In this document: in pieces, positions 1 to 10,780 of the stretch
How positions within the stretch are numbered: position 1 is the stretch's first letter
Layout: each line of letters begins with the position of its first letter
Assembly (NCBI GenBank): GCA_023853785.1
Contig: JAJIRX010000624.1
Coordinates: forward strand, 1 to 64,000
Direction of reading: 5' to 3'
Length of the DNA stretch: 64,000 bases
DNA from: Psilocybe azurescens
Lineage: Eukaryota; Basidiomycota; Agaricomycetes; Agaricales; Agrocybaceae
The notes under the pieces: model-generated
Seen by the model: the letters and a program-made list of their open reading frames with translations, nothing else
Databases searched by the model: none
Told to the model about the DNA's origin: nothing
Program-made: the position numbers and the translations under genes

Positions 1-519
1 GACACTTTATTTTCTTTTTTGCTTTTCCTTTTTCTTTTCCTTTTCGTATATAAAACCTTCCTGTCACATGATGGACAATATCATGTGATTGTTACAACAA
101 GTCTTTTCTTTTTTTCTTTTTTCCTTTCTCTTTTCTTTTTTCTTTTTTCCCTTTCTTTGTCATCTGTCACATCATTGATACATCATCATATGTTCTGATG
201 AACTTTGCTTTCCATCATATCTACAAAACTCCATCATATCTTTGATGGACTTTCACTTCTATCTTTTATGATACATCTTTCAATGAACGCTTGATCTGTT
301 TCCTCTATTCTTATATACATCTGCTGATGAACATTCAAACTCGTTTCAACTTGCTGTGCAGTTCATAGTATTTATACCAGGAAGGATCCACTGCATTCTT
401 TTAGCTAGTTCTTGAGAATCTAATCTCCTCTTACTTGACACCGCTTGGAACTCGCTGTTCTTGACTACTTGACTGTCGGCTTTATCCACGCATGTGCATA
501 TAAGCTTGAAGTCGTAACA
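1..519 (+). repeat. 5' LTR of the gypsy element (lacks first 7 bp)
   Basis: It aligns from base 1 with 6445-6929. The 3' LTR begins TGTTACGGACAC and both copies end GTCGTAACA, so the termini are the inverted TGTTAC/GTAACA. A polypyrimidine (CTTTT) tract lies at 10-45 and 103-165, and TATATAAAACC near 47 is a plausible promoter. The 5' copy is longer than the 3' copy mainly through extra T/C runs near 103-160. Confidence 0.92.
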
Positions 520-687
520 AAAGAACTAGCTCATCTACGAATCTCGCCCGCTCCCAGCAGACGAGACCTCTGAAACCCTAAACAAAACACGGCACCACCG
601 AAAAGCGGAATTCCCACTACCGACAGCTCAGAAGAAGGAACCCCGACACAAAATTGGCAGACACCGAACCCATCCAGACAAAGCTCT

Positions 688-1728
688 GAAGATATCAACC
701 TAGGCAACGAAGACCTATTAAACTCACTATACGACTTATTATCAACCCCTGGAGATAGACCAAGAAGAACAACAAGACACAGACATGGTCGGGAAACAAA
801 CGGAAAGAAAGAAATCTTGATCAACAAACCCGTTGTATTTGATGGAGACCAGGACAAAGTCCAAGTCTTTTATACAAGACTGCTATCTCTACATGGACAT
901 AAATGAAGACATCTACAACACCGACAAGAAGAAAATTGCCTTCATCTTATCATTCTGCATGGAAGGAGGAGCGAAACTATGGAAAGAACAGTACTTAACC
1001 TCAAGGACAAGAGGAATCAGTCCCAATCAAACCCTCGAATGGGACACCCTCAGCACATTCCTCGAAAAATTCCATGACACATTCACCCCGGTGGATAAAA
1101 CCAGATCAGCCATGAACGACATAAAACGACTTAGGCAAAACCCAGCGAAAGAGTGGAAGACATCATCAACAAGTTCAAATTGTTGGTAGGACAAGCCAAT
1201 CTAGGAACAGAAATGGAATCAGACCACACCCACCCTCATTGGATTATTCCAAAAATGCATCACACCTCAGCTTGCCAACAGGATCCTGTACTCTGAAGAC
1301 CTTCCAAGGACAATCCAAGGCTGGTACAAAAGCAACAACATTTGACACCAACTATAGACTGGCCAAGGTCTTTAGAGAAGAACCAGAAGAACGTAGGAGG
1401 GCGCCACGATGGAACAACTTCCCAAGAAACAACAGGAACTACGACCCAAACAGGATGGATGTAAGCACCATGACAGCCGAAGAACGAGCTGAATTAATCA
1501 GGAAAGGCACCTGTTTCAGGTGCAAACAACAAGGACATCTATCCAGAGATTGCCCACAGAAAGGACCAACAAACCAGAACAGAACCCAAGGACAACCCAG
1601 CAAGAAGTGGACCCCAAAGGAACTCCATGCCCATATCAGGAGCCTGAACAAGGACAAAAAAAAGACAAACTCGCGAGACCTCATGGTTAAAACAGGATTT
1701 GAAGAGAAAGAAGAAAAGGATTTTTAAA
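688..1728 (+). pseudogene. gag: gag remnant with CCHC zinc knuckle
   Basis: Gag-like coding sequence runs in one frame from about 688, shifts near 868 into the frame holding the capsid-like segment (FILSFCMEGGAKLW at about 939-980), and shifts again into the frame of 1239-1727. The last part contains a perfect zinc knuckle, CFRCKQQGHLSRDC (C-x2-C-x4-H-x4-C), at about 1509-1550. This is the nucleocapsid motif that binds element RNA. At least two frameshifts make it non-functional. No confident start codon can be assigned; coding similarity begins about 170 bp after the LTR. Confidence 0.85.
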
Positions 1729-1739
1729 GTGGAGAAACA

Positions 1740-2336
1740 GACGATGTCTGTCTCTCCTTATCTGAAGATACAATCTGTACTTATGGCAACAATCGAGAAT
1801 AAAACTATGCTTTTACCAGTTTCATTCCCCACCAAGAAACAGAATGGCTCACAAATCGTCGAAACCTCTGTGCTCTTAGACTCAGGAGCAGGAGGGAAAT
1901 TCATTGACCAGAACTATGCACAAAAACTTGGACTCAGAACCCAACCCTTGGAAAAACTGATCTGGGTTTATAATGTAGACAGAACCCGAACAAGAAAGGA
2001 ACCATCTCATTATTTGTAGACCTGGACCTAAAGGTTGGAAACCGGAACCATCAGGAACAATTACTGGTCTCTGGGCTAGGAAAACAGAAAATTATTTTAG
2101 GATTCCCTTGGCTACAGGAAAAGAATCCAGGAATCAACTGGCAGAACGGACAGATAACTTGGAAACCACGTCAAGGGCCTACGATAAATCAAACCACCAT
2201 TGAAGAAGAAACGGACAAACAAAGCGCCAACAATCGAGACTACCCACCCATTGGAGGAATTCGAATCGTTAGTCATCTGATATATCGGGATGCAAACGAA
2301 GACAAAATAAAGAAACTTGGCTTAACACCAAAATAA
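1740..2336 (+). pseudogene. Retroviral-type aspartic protease remnant
   Basis: The frame of 1699-2019 contains VLLDSGAGGKFID near 1870-1907, matching the [LV]LDSGA active-site motif of retropepsins, with the usual downstream segment (YAQKLGL). The frame ends at a stop near 2019 and coding-like sequence continues in another frame (a GFPWL-type motif near 2100) up to about 2336. In chromoviruses the protease releases RT and integrase from the polyprotein. This copy is broken. Confidence 0.8.
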
Positions 2337-2347
2337 CGACCTCACAG

Positions 2348-3849
2348 ATGCTGGCCCAACAATATGAACCAGAGAAACCAACAAGACCTCTCCAAGAAAT
2401 CGTTCCCCCAGAATATCAATCATATATGGACCTTTTCAATAAACAAGCGGCAGACCGATTCCCGGAACCAAGACCATGGGACCATAAAATTGAGTTAAAA
2501 GAAGGATTCATACCAAAGAAATTCAAGGCATACAATATCAGACCGGCAGAACAAACAGAACTGGACACCTGGACAAAGGAACAATTGGACAAAGGATACA
2601 TTCGACTCTCGGAATCACCTATGGCATCTCCCTTCTTCTTTGTATCAAAGAAAGATGGAAAGCTTAGACCTTGTCAAGACTACAGGTATCTGAATGACTG
2701 GACAATCAAGAACGCTTACCCACTACCACGGATTATGGAACTTATGGACAAATTGAAAGGCACAAAATTCTTCACCAAACTAGATATCCGATGGGGCTAC
2801 AACAACATCAGGATAAAAGAAGGTGATCAATGGAAAGCAGCATTCAAAACCAACCAAGGACTTTTTGAACCAACTGTAATGTTCTTTGGCATGTGCAATT
2901 CCCCAGCAACCTTCCAATCCATGATGGACTCAATCTTCGAAGACATGATATCACAATGCTTTGTAATCATCTATATGGACGACATTCTAGTCTTTGCGGA
3001 AAGATCGAGGGGAATTTGAAAAAATACACCAAAATGGTTCTACAACGACTCCAAGAAAATGATCTCTATCTCAAACTGGAAAAATGCTCTTTGCTCAAGG
3101 AAAAGTGGAATATCTCGGAATGATTGTTGAAGCAGGAAAAATCTCTATGGATCCAACAAAACTCAAAGGAATTCAAGACTGGCCAGCACCTACTACTCTC
3201 AAACAAGTCCAATCATTCCTGGGCTTTGGGAACTTCTACCGAAAATTCATCCAGAAATTCTCTGAAGTAGCTCGACCTCTAAATGAACTCCTGAAGAAAG
3301 ACAAAGGATTTCTATGGAATGACACAAATCAAGCTGCCTTTGATGAACTGAAGAAAGCGATTTACGGAAGAACCGGTACTCTTGATGCCTGACCCCGCCA
3401 AACTATTTCAAATCGAATCTGACGCTTCAAAATATGCCTCCGGAGCAGTCCTTACTCAACTGGATGGAAATGGCAAAAGACACCCATGCGCATTTATATC
3501 AAGAACGTTCTCTCCAACTGAAAGAAACTACGAAATCTATGACAGGGAATTACTGGGAATAATCAGATCATTACAGGAATGGAGACACTACATCCAAGGA
3601 TCAGAACACATGACTACGGTATATTCAGATCACAAGAATTTGACATATTTCAGATCGGCCCAAAATCTGAACCGACGACAGGCACACTGGTCTCTGTATG
3701 TCTCAGAATTCAATCTGAAGTTGGTACATCTACCTGGAAACAAAATGATTCAATCTGATACCCTTTCAAGACGCCCGATTTCACCCCAGAAGAAGACCAC
3801 GACAATGAAAACATCACCTTACTTCCAGAAAAGCTTTTCATCGACTTAA
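2348..3849 (+). pseudogene. pol: Reverse transcriptase and RNase H remnant
   Basis: The first segment (2348-3019) carries the RT fingers and palm: SPFFFVSKKDGKLRPCQDYR, the LDIRWGYNNIRI block and the catalytic YMDDILVF box at about 2971-2995. A frameshift just after the catalytic box moves the reading frame; the thumb (LGFGNFYRKFI) continues at 3084-3392. RNase H follows at 3382-3849 with [21 protein letters not shown] and YSDHKNL motifs, which place its acidic catalytic residues. The domain order and motifs are those of Ty3/gypsy pol. At least two frameshifts make it inactive. Confidence 0.92.
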
Positions 3850-5313
3850 TCAACGCCGAGTTACAGGAAAGAATTGCCAATGCAAACGAACTAGACCACA
3901 ACGCAGCAGAAGCAATGAAAACCCTATTAGAAGGAGGACCACCAAATGCACAACACAACCTCAGAGAATGGAAAACAGAGATCGTGAATGGCAAAACTAT
4001 CTTATACTACCAAGGACGAGCCTACATTCCAAAAGATCAAACCCTACGGAAAGACATAGTCAAATCATATCACGACCCTATCTCAGCTGGACACCCTGGA
4101 GAATTAGAAACATTCAATTCAGTAAAACAACACTACTGGTGGCCTGGATTATGATCATTTGTCAAGCAATACGTAAAAGGATGTGCTGCCTGCCAACAGT
4201 TCAAAATAAATTGACATCCCTCTAACCCATCATTCATACCGATACCTGGACCAAAGTCAGCCCAACCCTTGCAGACAGTGCTATGGACTTCCTTACAGAC
4301 CTTCCACCGATCCTGGACAAGCAAGGAGAAGCTGAACTTGATGTGATTCTAAGCATCACCGATCACGGGAACACAAAAGGACTTATCCTTATTCCATGCT
4401 GAATGAAAGGACTGGATGCTGAAAAGACTGGCAAACTCTTACTGGACAATCTCTACAAAAGGTTTGGACTACCAGACAGCCTCACATCAGATCAAGACCC
4501 CAGATTTGCTGCTGAATCATTCAAAGAGCTAATGAAACTCCTTGGAGTAAAATCGAAATTTTCAACTGCTTATCACCCTCAAACGGACGGAACAACGGAG
4601 CGATATAACCAAGAGATCGAAGCCTATCTATCCATATACTGCTCGTCTAACCCAGAAGACTGGCACGAACAACTTGGGACCCTCAAATTCACTCACAATA
4701 ACCGAAGACATGCGGACAGACAGAGAACACCATTCAAATTAATTCTTGGATACTCCCCATCGCAATTCCCACCGCATTTGAACACACCAAGTTTCCTTCA
4801 GTAGAAGAAAGACTGAAGTATCTTCAAAAGGATCGAGAAGAAGCCCTAGCAGCCCATGAACTAGCCTGGACAAGGATGGCTGAAAGGAAAAACTCAAACT
4901 TCACACCATTCATCCAAGGACAAAGAGTTTGGCTAGAAGCGACAAATTTACAGACAAATTATCACAAGAAAATGGCACTAAAACGAGAAGGACCCTTCAA
5001 GATCAAAGAAGTCTTAGGACCCCTAACTTATCGACTGGAACTCCCCAAAGGATGGCTCATTCACGATGTATTCCATGCAACACTTCTTAATCCATACCAC
5101 GAGACTGAAACACATGGACCCAATTTCATTCGACCGCCACCAGAGATATTAAACGAAGAAGAACATTGGGAAATAGAGACGATTCTCAAACATCAAAAAG
5201 AGGAAGAGGATACCAATACTACATCAAATGGAAGGACTATCTGATCACCAAAGCAATGTGGGAACCGGCTTTGGTCTTTGAAGAAACCGGTAACAAAATC
5301 TTACAGACTTACT
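3840..5313 (+). pseudogene. Integrase with H2C2 and DDE core plus chromodomain, broken
   Basis: The H-H-C-C zinc-binding region is at about 4060-4200 (GHPGELETFNSVKQHYWW, then CAACQQF after a stop). The catalytic core shows D in SITDHGNTKG (about 4354), D in SDQDPRF (about 4488) and E in TDGTTERYNQE (about 4590-4620), the DD35E arrangement. An in-frame TGA near 4400 and other shifts break it. The C-terminal domain (4876-5200) passes, after one frameshift near 5200, into a chromodomain: YQYYIKWKDYLITKAMWEP (about 5207-5263). Chromodomains direct such elements to histone-marked chromatin. Confidence 0.9.
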
Positions 5314-5371
5314 GAACACGTCACAAGCTGTAAAAAGACCACCATCTTCCCTCACTCGACAATCAATCAAC

Positions 5372-5689
5372 ATGCTCTCCTTTCCCTCTATCAAACGCGT
5401 CAAGTCCACTCCTCTTTCCCCAAAACACTCACGAACCTATTTTCCTCACAACAAAAAATACCAAAAATCCCAAGAAGATCGACAACAAATGCTTGAAGAA
5501 CTCGAGATAGCGTTCATAATGTCTCTAGAAGTGGAGAAACAAGCACGCAATGAACTCAAGGCAAGATGCGCAGCAATGGCGCATGACCAAAATCTAGAGT
5601 ATCAACTGCAGATTTCCCAGCTCAAGGAAAAACTTAGACCTGGACTGGCAACAAAGGCTATAAGAAAGGTCAAGTCACTACACTTCTAG
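5372..5689 (+). CDS. Small ORF 3' of pol in the gypsy element
   Basis: An uninterrupted ATG-started ORF of 105 codons follows the chromodomain within the element. The product is basic at the N terminus and has an alpha-helical, charged centre (EELEIAFIMSLEVEKQARNE) that could form a coiled coil. I do not recognise a family. It lies between pol and the 3' zinc-knuckle ORF, so it may be the N-terminal part of one larger extra protein. That is inference. Confidence 0.4.
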   Translation: MLSFPSIKRVKSTPLSPKHSRTYFPHNKKYQKSQEDRQQMLEELEIAFIMSLEVEKQARNELKARCAAMAHDQNLEYQLQISQLKEKLRPGLATKAIRKVKSLHF

Positions 5690-5712
5690 GCAACAAACAT
5701 TGATATCCAACA

Positions 5713-6424
5713 ATGTCTCATTCCACTGCTCGTGCCTCATCTGTTCCCCAATCTACTACTACATTGTCTCAACTTTTTAATACTCTCTCCGTCTACGAAC
5801 TACTTGAAATCTTGAAAAATGCCGAAAACCGATACAACGTCAAAGCCCTTTGCCCCCTTTATCGGAACAAGAACTTGAATTCTTCAACTATTTATCTGGC
5901 AAAATACGAATCATCGAGGCAGACATTGCAGTCAAACAGGCAAGAGTCCGAGTCCACCACAAAGCCGCCACCGACTCCCACAAACATCTTCAACTCAAGG
6001 GTTTCGAACAAGCCATCAAACACATAATCATCAAACACCGCACGCAGACACCCCCACGGAACGACTCACCGACGCTGATCCACCACAACCTTCGACATCA
6101 ACAATCAGACCAGCACGCCCTTCTCGCCACCCGACTCAAGCCCGACAGACAAGTGTTGGGAATCAACGTCGACCGGACGTTACATGCTTCGCGATGTGGA
6201 AAGTTGGGACATATACGACAATATTGCCCCAAGCTCACCTGCAACCACTGCCACCGCCAAGGACCAGGACATACGACAAGATACTGTCCTTTCAAGTGTA
6301 ATGACTCTCCTCACAGAAGCGATTACTTTGATTATGACAACCCCATGGATGACGTTGGCATCGCAAACAATACCGGAGAACCCTACGGATACTGAAGACC
6401 ATTCGACTGGGACAGTCAAACCTT
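5713..6424 (+). pseudogene. Extra 3' ORF of the gypsy element with a double zinc knuckle
   Basis: Coding sequence starts at an ATG at 5713, changes frame near 5845 (upstream product ...ILKNAENRYNVKA, downstream LPPLSEQELEFFNYLSG), and ends with two knuckle-like motifs near 6185-6293: CGKLGHIRQYC, whose first Cys codon (TGC at about 6184) is out of frame by one base, and CNHCHRQGPGHTTRYC (C-x2-C-x6-H-x4-C). The element already has a gag knuckle upstream, so this is a second nucleic-acid-binding ORF after pol. Function unknown. It ends just before the polypurine tract. Confidence 0.6.
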
Positions 6425-6437
6425 AGAAGGGGGGTAA
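6421..6437 (+). other. Polypurine tract
   Basis: The purine-rich run GAAGGGGGGT lies immediately upstream of the 3' LTR start (TGTTAC at 6438), the expected position for plus-strand priming. Confidence 0.7.
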
Positions 6438-6929
6438 TGTTACGGACACTTTATTTTCTTTTGCTTTTCCTTTTTCTTTTCCTTTTTGTATATAAAACCT
6501 TCCTGTCACATGATGGACAACATCATGTGATTGTTACAAGTCTTTTTCTTTTTTCTTTTCCCTTTTCTTTGTCATCCGTCGCATCATTGATACATCATCG
6601 TATGTTCTGATGAACTTTGCTTTCCATCATATCTACAAAACTCCATCATATCTTTGATGGACTTTCACTTCTATCTTTTATGATACATCTTTCAATGAAC
6701 GCTTGATCTGTTTCCTCTATTCTTATATACATCTGCTGATGAACATTCAAACTCGTTTCAACTTGCTGTGCGGTTCATAGTATTTATACCAGGAAGGATC
6801 CACTGTATTCTTTAGCTAGTTCTTGAGAATCTAATCTCCTCTTACTCAATACCACTTGAACTCGCTGTTCTTGACTACTTGACTGTCGGCTTTATCCACA
6901 CACGTGAATATAAGCTTGAAGTCGTAACA
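6438..6929 (+). repeat. 3' LTR of the gypsy element
   Basis: 492 bp, TGTTACGG...CGTAACA, aligning along its length with 1-519. TATATAAAACC (about 6488) repeats the promoter-like motif of the 5' LTR. Confidence 0.94.
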
Positions 6930-7414
6930 CTATAAAGACTAGTGATTGTTCATAGTAACTAGGGACAACTGTCAGAGAAATCTGATTGTTCAGGATTTTG
7001 CCTATAGTAAACTAAGGATTGTGGACTAGTGTGCCCAGTTGCTCATAGGAACTAAGGATCTACCACATGTTAATATGGGTGATCACTTATAGTGTTGGAT
7101 AGTTTGAGTTTGGGTTTTACAAAGAGATCTGTTAAGTGTCCCATGTACACTCCCCCCCAAAAGTGATTTGGTGATCACCCTCACCTTGAGAGATCACCCT
7201 TGCTATTTCAGTGCCTTGTGTGTACTTGCCTGTCTAAAAGAGTCATCTAGCTATTAGTGATCACCCTTGAGTGATCATCTAAGTCTGTACTCTGCTTAAC
7301 TAGTTATTGTAATAAGCCTTAAAGCTTACCCTCCCAGATCAAACTGATCAACATATATTTAATTGGTTGTTGTGTATTGGGTAATTGCAAAGACACCCCG
7401 CACTTAACATCTCA
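6930..7414 (+). repeat. R1 repeat, 3' fragment (copy R1a)
   Basis: 485 bp matching the last part of the complete R1 copy at 37454-39374, ending in the same AACATCTCA terminus. Its 5' part is cut off by the gypsy LTR. It shares the GTGATCACC-type motifs of the family. Confidence 0.88.
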
Positions 7415-8760
7415 ACGGTCAGGCCTACATCTCAGATTTTCAAGGTATGTATCAAATTAGTGGACAGGACCATGTTTAGCTTATAAAATCTATTTTTTAA
7501 GGAGCAGGAAATTTGTTGACTGACCTGCAAATCATCACACATCTGTTTGTATAAAGCTTGCTATTTAATGATAAAATATGCTAATAATTTAGTCACAGGT
7601 CTCTGAGCAATCAAGAAAATGCTGAACAGTCACTTTTGGAGAGGGGAATGTCAATACAGCCTTTGACAAGTTTACAGAGGAAACATGTTTGTAATAAATA
7701 CTGTGAATAATTCCAGTTAGGGAAATTGATAGCTTCAAAAGACAAGTAGGATGATCTCAGACATATATGATTTATGTATTTGATATAGTTGTGAAATGGT
7801 AGACAATGAGTGGCTTGATCATGATGGCTCAGTAGTAATTGGTTTTTGGTGCTCTGTATGCACTGGACACTCTAAGTTTTACCTCAAATGTCATCTATAG
7901 ATGTCTCAGAGCACATTAATTTAAATGTACAGTATAATGTATATGTTACTAGAATCACAAAGACTTGAGGGCAGGAACTGCATTCAAGGCCAGATATCTT
8001 ACCGGAAACGATGTCCCCACTGCAAATGTTGCCATCTGTGCCTGTACTATATTCCTAGAGTACTGTCCGAGGTCCTAACATGCCAAGCATGTATGCATCA
8101 GGCAGCATGACCAGCCATAATGTGTTTGGTGACGGCTTTGGAGGCTTGACAGTCTGGTTTTCCATAGCTTACTCCTCCACCAACTCATGCCAACATACAA
8201 GAGGTTAACAGTATGATATATTTAATGACTGGATTGATTTCAAGTCTAACAGGCTGTTCAGACTGAGCAGAACCTAATCAGCATCAATTACAAGCATTAA
8301 ATGAAGGTATGCAATATCAATTTTCTTTTACTTTTAATTTCCTCAATATGTTTCCATACAGGCAATCCTGAACCCACTGTGGAGGGCTATTGATCAAAAT
8401 GATGATTCCCACCCTTGTATCAAGGTATGGAATTCAATGGATCTATTAACTGAGTGATCTAATATATCTTTGTCTCTAGATCATCCAGCACATCCCATTG
8501 GATAATCAAGGGGATGCAGAACAAATAACCTCTTTTTAGCTGCATGTCAACCTTACCATGACCCTCCTCGACTGTTGACAATGACTTGAGTCACCGGAAG
8601 GTTCATCAGACAGTCTTTCTTCAGGCTCACAGGGAGGTGCCCTGTCGCAGCCAGTATTCCAGCCAGTACCTTGATCAGTTACATATACCCTATTTCTATG
8701 CTTACTTATGTGCTGTCACATTGCCAATATCACTTCGAAACATTTTCCTCTAAGTATTAT
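7415..8760 (+). pseudogene. Unrecognised spliced gene remnant
   Basis: Nothing here matches a family I can name. Coding-like stretches joined by good splice sites are visible: an exon at about 8362-8424 (AILNPLWRAIDQNDDSHPCIK) is preceded by a TACAG acceptor and followed by GTATGG, and a 55 bp gap with a CTCTAG acceptor leads to IIQHIPLDNQGDAEQ at 8480. Beyond that, fragments appear in different frames with stops, so the copy looks decayed. It lies between R1a and host module M1 and may be part of a transposon. Confidence 0.4.
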
Positions 8761-8829
8761 TCAAACTACGACTAAGTTAGAGATCAAATAAAGATGACAT
8801 TCAGCCCGTGCGAAGCACTGGTCATATGC

Positions 8830-10080
8830 TCATTCTTATTCTTATTGACATCAAGGCCGCGGAAGCAATATGAAGACGGCTAGTGCGATGGAGTCCTACA
8901 CGGTGGGATGTGAAGCAGTTGGCAATCAGGTATTCGATTGGTAATTCGCCGCTGTCCGTATTCTCTCTATTCCATTCGATGACTTTTCTTTTGCTCATGA
9001 CAATCGATGCATAGTTCTGCAGAGTTCGGGTGCTTGAGGGTTTTCCTCTTGACGGCTGGCCAAATGCTACACATTGACCGTCATTTTCTTCAAATCCGGA
9101 GATGGCCTCAGTGATTCCTTATTCCTCTAAATCCACCGCCGCCTGCAGATCACGTTACGGATAGGCCAATGGAAAAGACCACCACGCCAAACCTGAGGGT
9201 TTTCTCCGAAAAGGGTATAAATTATGAGCTACTGTGGACCTATAGGTTATGGGGTGCAATTCTCCGCCCATCGAGTAGGTGGATCGGATTTTCTACGAGA
9301 TGTGAGGGGTCATGGGTTTTCAGAAGGATGGGCTATGAGGGATTTAACTGTATCTGACTTTAAGTTCGCCGCAAATGTGAGTGACTGTGCCGCTTCACGT
9401 ATAGCATTCTTCCATTCATAATGTCACTCACAATAGCATCGGGCTGGTATTGTTGCGACTTGCCATCACAGGCATCAACGCAGAAGACCAAATGGCAAGC
9501 GTGCCGCGCTAGTTCTGAACCGCATTAATTGCTCATAGACAGTTTCTATGCCCTAGCAATGACAAAACCGCTTGCACTCGCCTAAATTCTGTTAGAATAA
9601 AGGTCACAAGCCTATCGCAGCGGAGTTTATGTGGAAGGATCAATGAACATGCCGAGGTAAATCAGGTACACTGTTCCTGACTGATGTACCTTGCGGACAT
9701 TCTCTGTCAACTGCTTTGAATGATCATCCTTTTGTCAATATTCGGTTTGTTATACCATCCAGTTCAATGAAAACCCGTAGATCTATTGTATAACCGACCA
9801 TACCCATACGCTAGGGAGTCGATGTACAATCAGGCTACAGCTGTGCTACCACCAAGTTGACCTAATATGTCCACAAGTTCCTGCAGACGATGTTTCTACC
9901 CAACGCAACCCACCGGACTACTCCCGGTTAACAGAATTTGGTAAAGATATTCGAAATGGTGACAGCCACCTTGTTCTGAGTCGTTAATTATAACATGTCT
10001 TCGGTGGGTTCTATTGTACAGTTCTCTGTTAAGATTATTGATATGGGGTTTCTTTCTTCATATGTAAGTATAGTCGCACA
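8830..10080. repeat. Host module M, copy M1 (degenerate)
   Basis: This stretch is closely similar to 27890-29270 (M3) and 22390-23460 (M2); the shared start is GCGGAAGCAA followed by a GATGGAGTCCTA-like segment. M1 carries about 230 bp (about 9170-9380) that M3 lacks. In M3 the minus strand has coherent exon-like coding; in M1 the equivalent frames are broken by stops, so I call no gene here. It lies upstream of tyrosinase copy 1, as M3 does for copy 2. Confidence 0.75.
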
Positions 10081-10683
10081 AACGCCGGACACCACTGTTG
10101 ATCTCCATTTTCTCAAGGAGTCATTTTCCTCTTGTTATTCTCACTCTGCTCTGGAGTAAGCTACACCTGGACAATGTAGCACCTCTATCTATTCTAGCCA
10201 AGGTTGTACTTGACGCTTTGTTGCCAATATACTGCTCCGAGAATCTACGGCTGCGTATTTGCATTTTAATACGCAGGTACAGTGCACAATGTCGAGTAGA
10301 ACAACGCCACTTTAATTTATTACGATACAGCAAAGACAGTGCTCCGTCTGACTACATCATCTGATTCAAGCCGGCACTTTGCATGATGCCAAAATATCGA
10401 AACCCTTCGATTTAGGGCTAGGCTCCTAAGCAATGAGAAACAAGTGCAAGTAGCGTACGATGTCAGGGAGCACAATTCTATGTTTGGACCAAAGGACAGT
10501 CTACCTGGGTACGATAACCACATCCAGAATAAATCAAAACACTTTGACTTGTGGTATGTGTGGCACCCGATTAGTGTCTGTAAAAATATACTTTTTCCAT
10601 GAAGAACGAGCACATGTCGTATGTTTTGTTCCTCCTATGTTGAAAAAACAATGGACGGAGTTGGGGAATGCCGAACTTACGAG

Positions 10684-10690
10684 TATATAA
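10684..10690 (+). promoter_or_regulatory. TATA box of tyrosinase copy 1
   Basis: GAGTATATAAAC lies about 95 bp upstream of the ATG at 10781; the paralogue has GCATATAAG at the matching place. Confidence 0.55.
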
Positions 10691-10780
10691 ACAGCTTCAC
10701 ATATCTTGAAACTTCAGCAAGTTGCCTCTAAGACCTGCATTCTTATATTCTGACCTCTATTCCACTCACCTCTACTCAAA

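Larger units (their letters stand above)
1..6929 (+). mobile_element. Ty3/gypsy chromovirus, complete but degenerate
   Basis: Two near-identical LTRs (1-519 and 6438-6929) flank gag, protease, reverse transcriptase, RNase H, integrase and a chromodomain in the order typical of chromoviral Ty3/gypsy elements, followed by an extra 3' ORF region. Every pol segment carries frameshifts or stops, so this copy cannot make a working polyprotein. The first seven bases of the 5' LTR lie outside the window. The right flank (6930 on) is the 3' part of repeat R1, so the element inserted into an older R1 copy. The target duplication cannot be checked because the left flank is missing. Confidence 0.93.
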
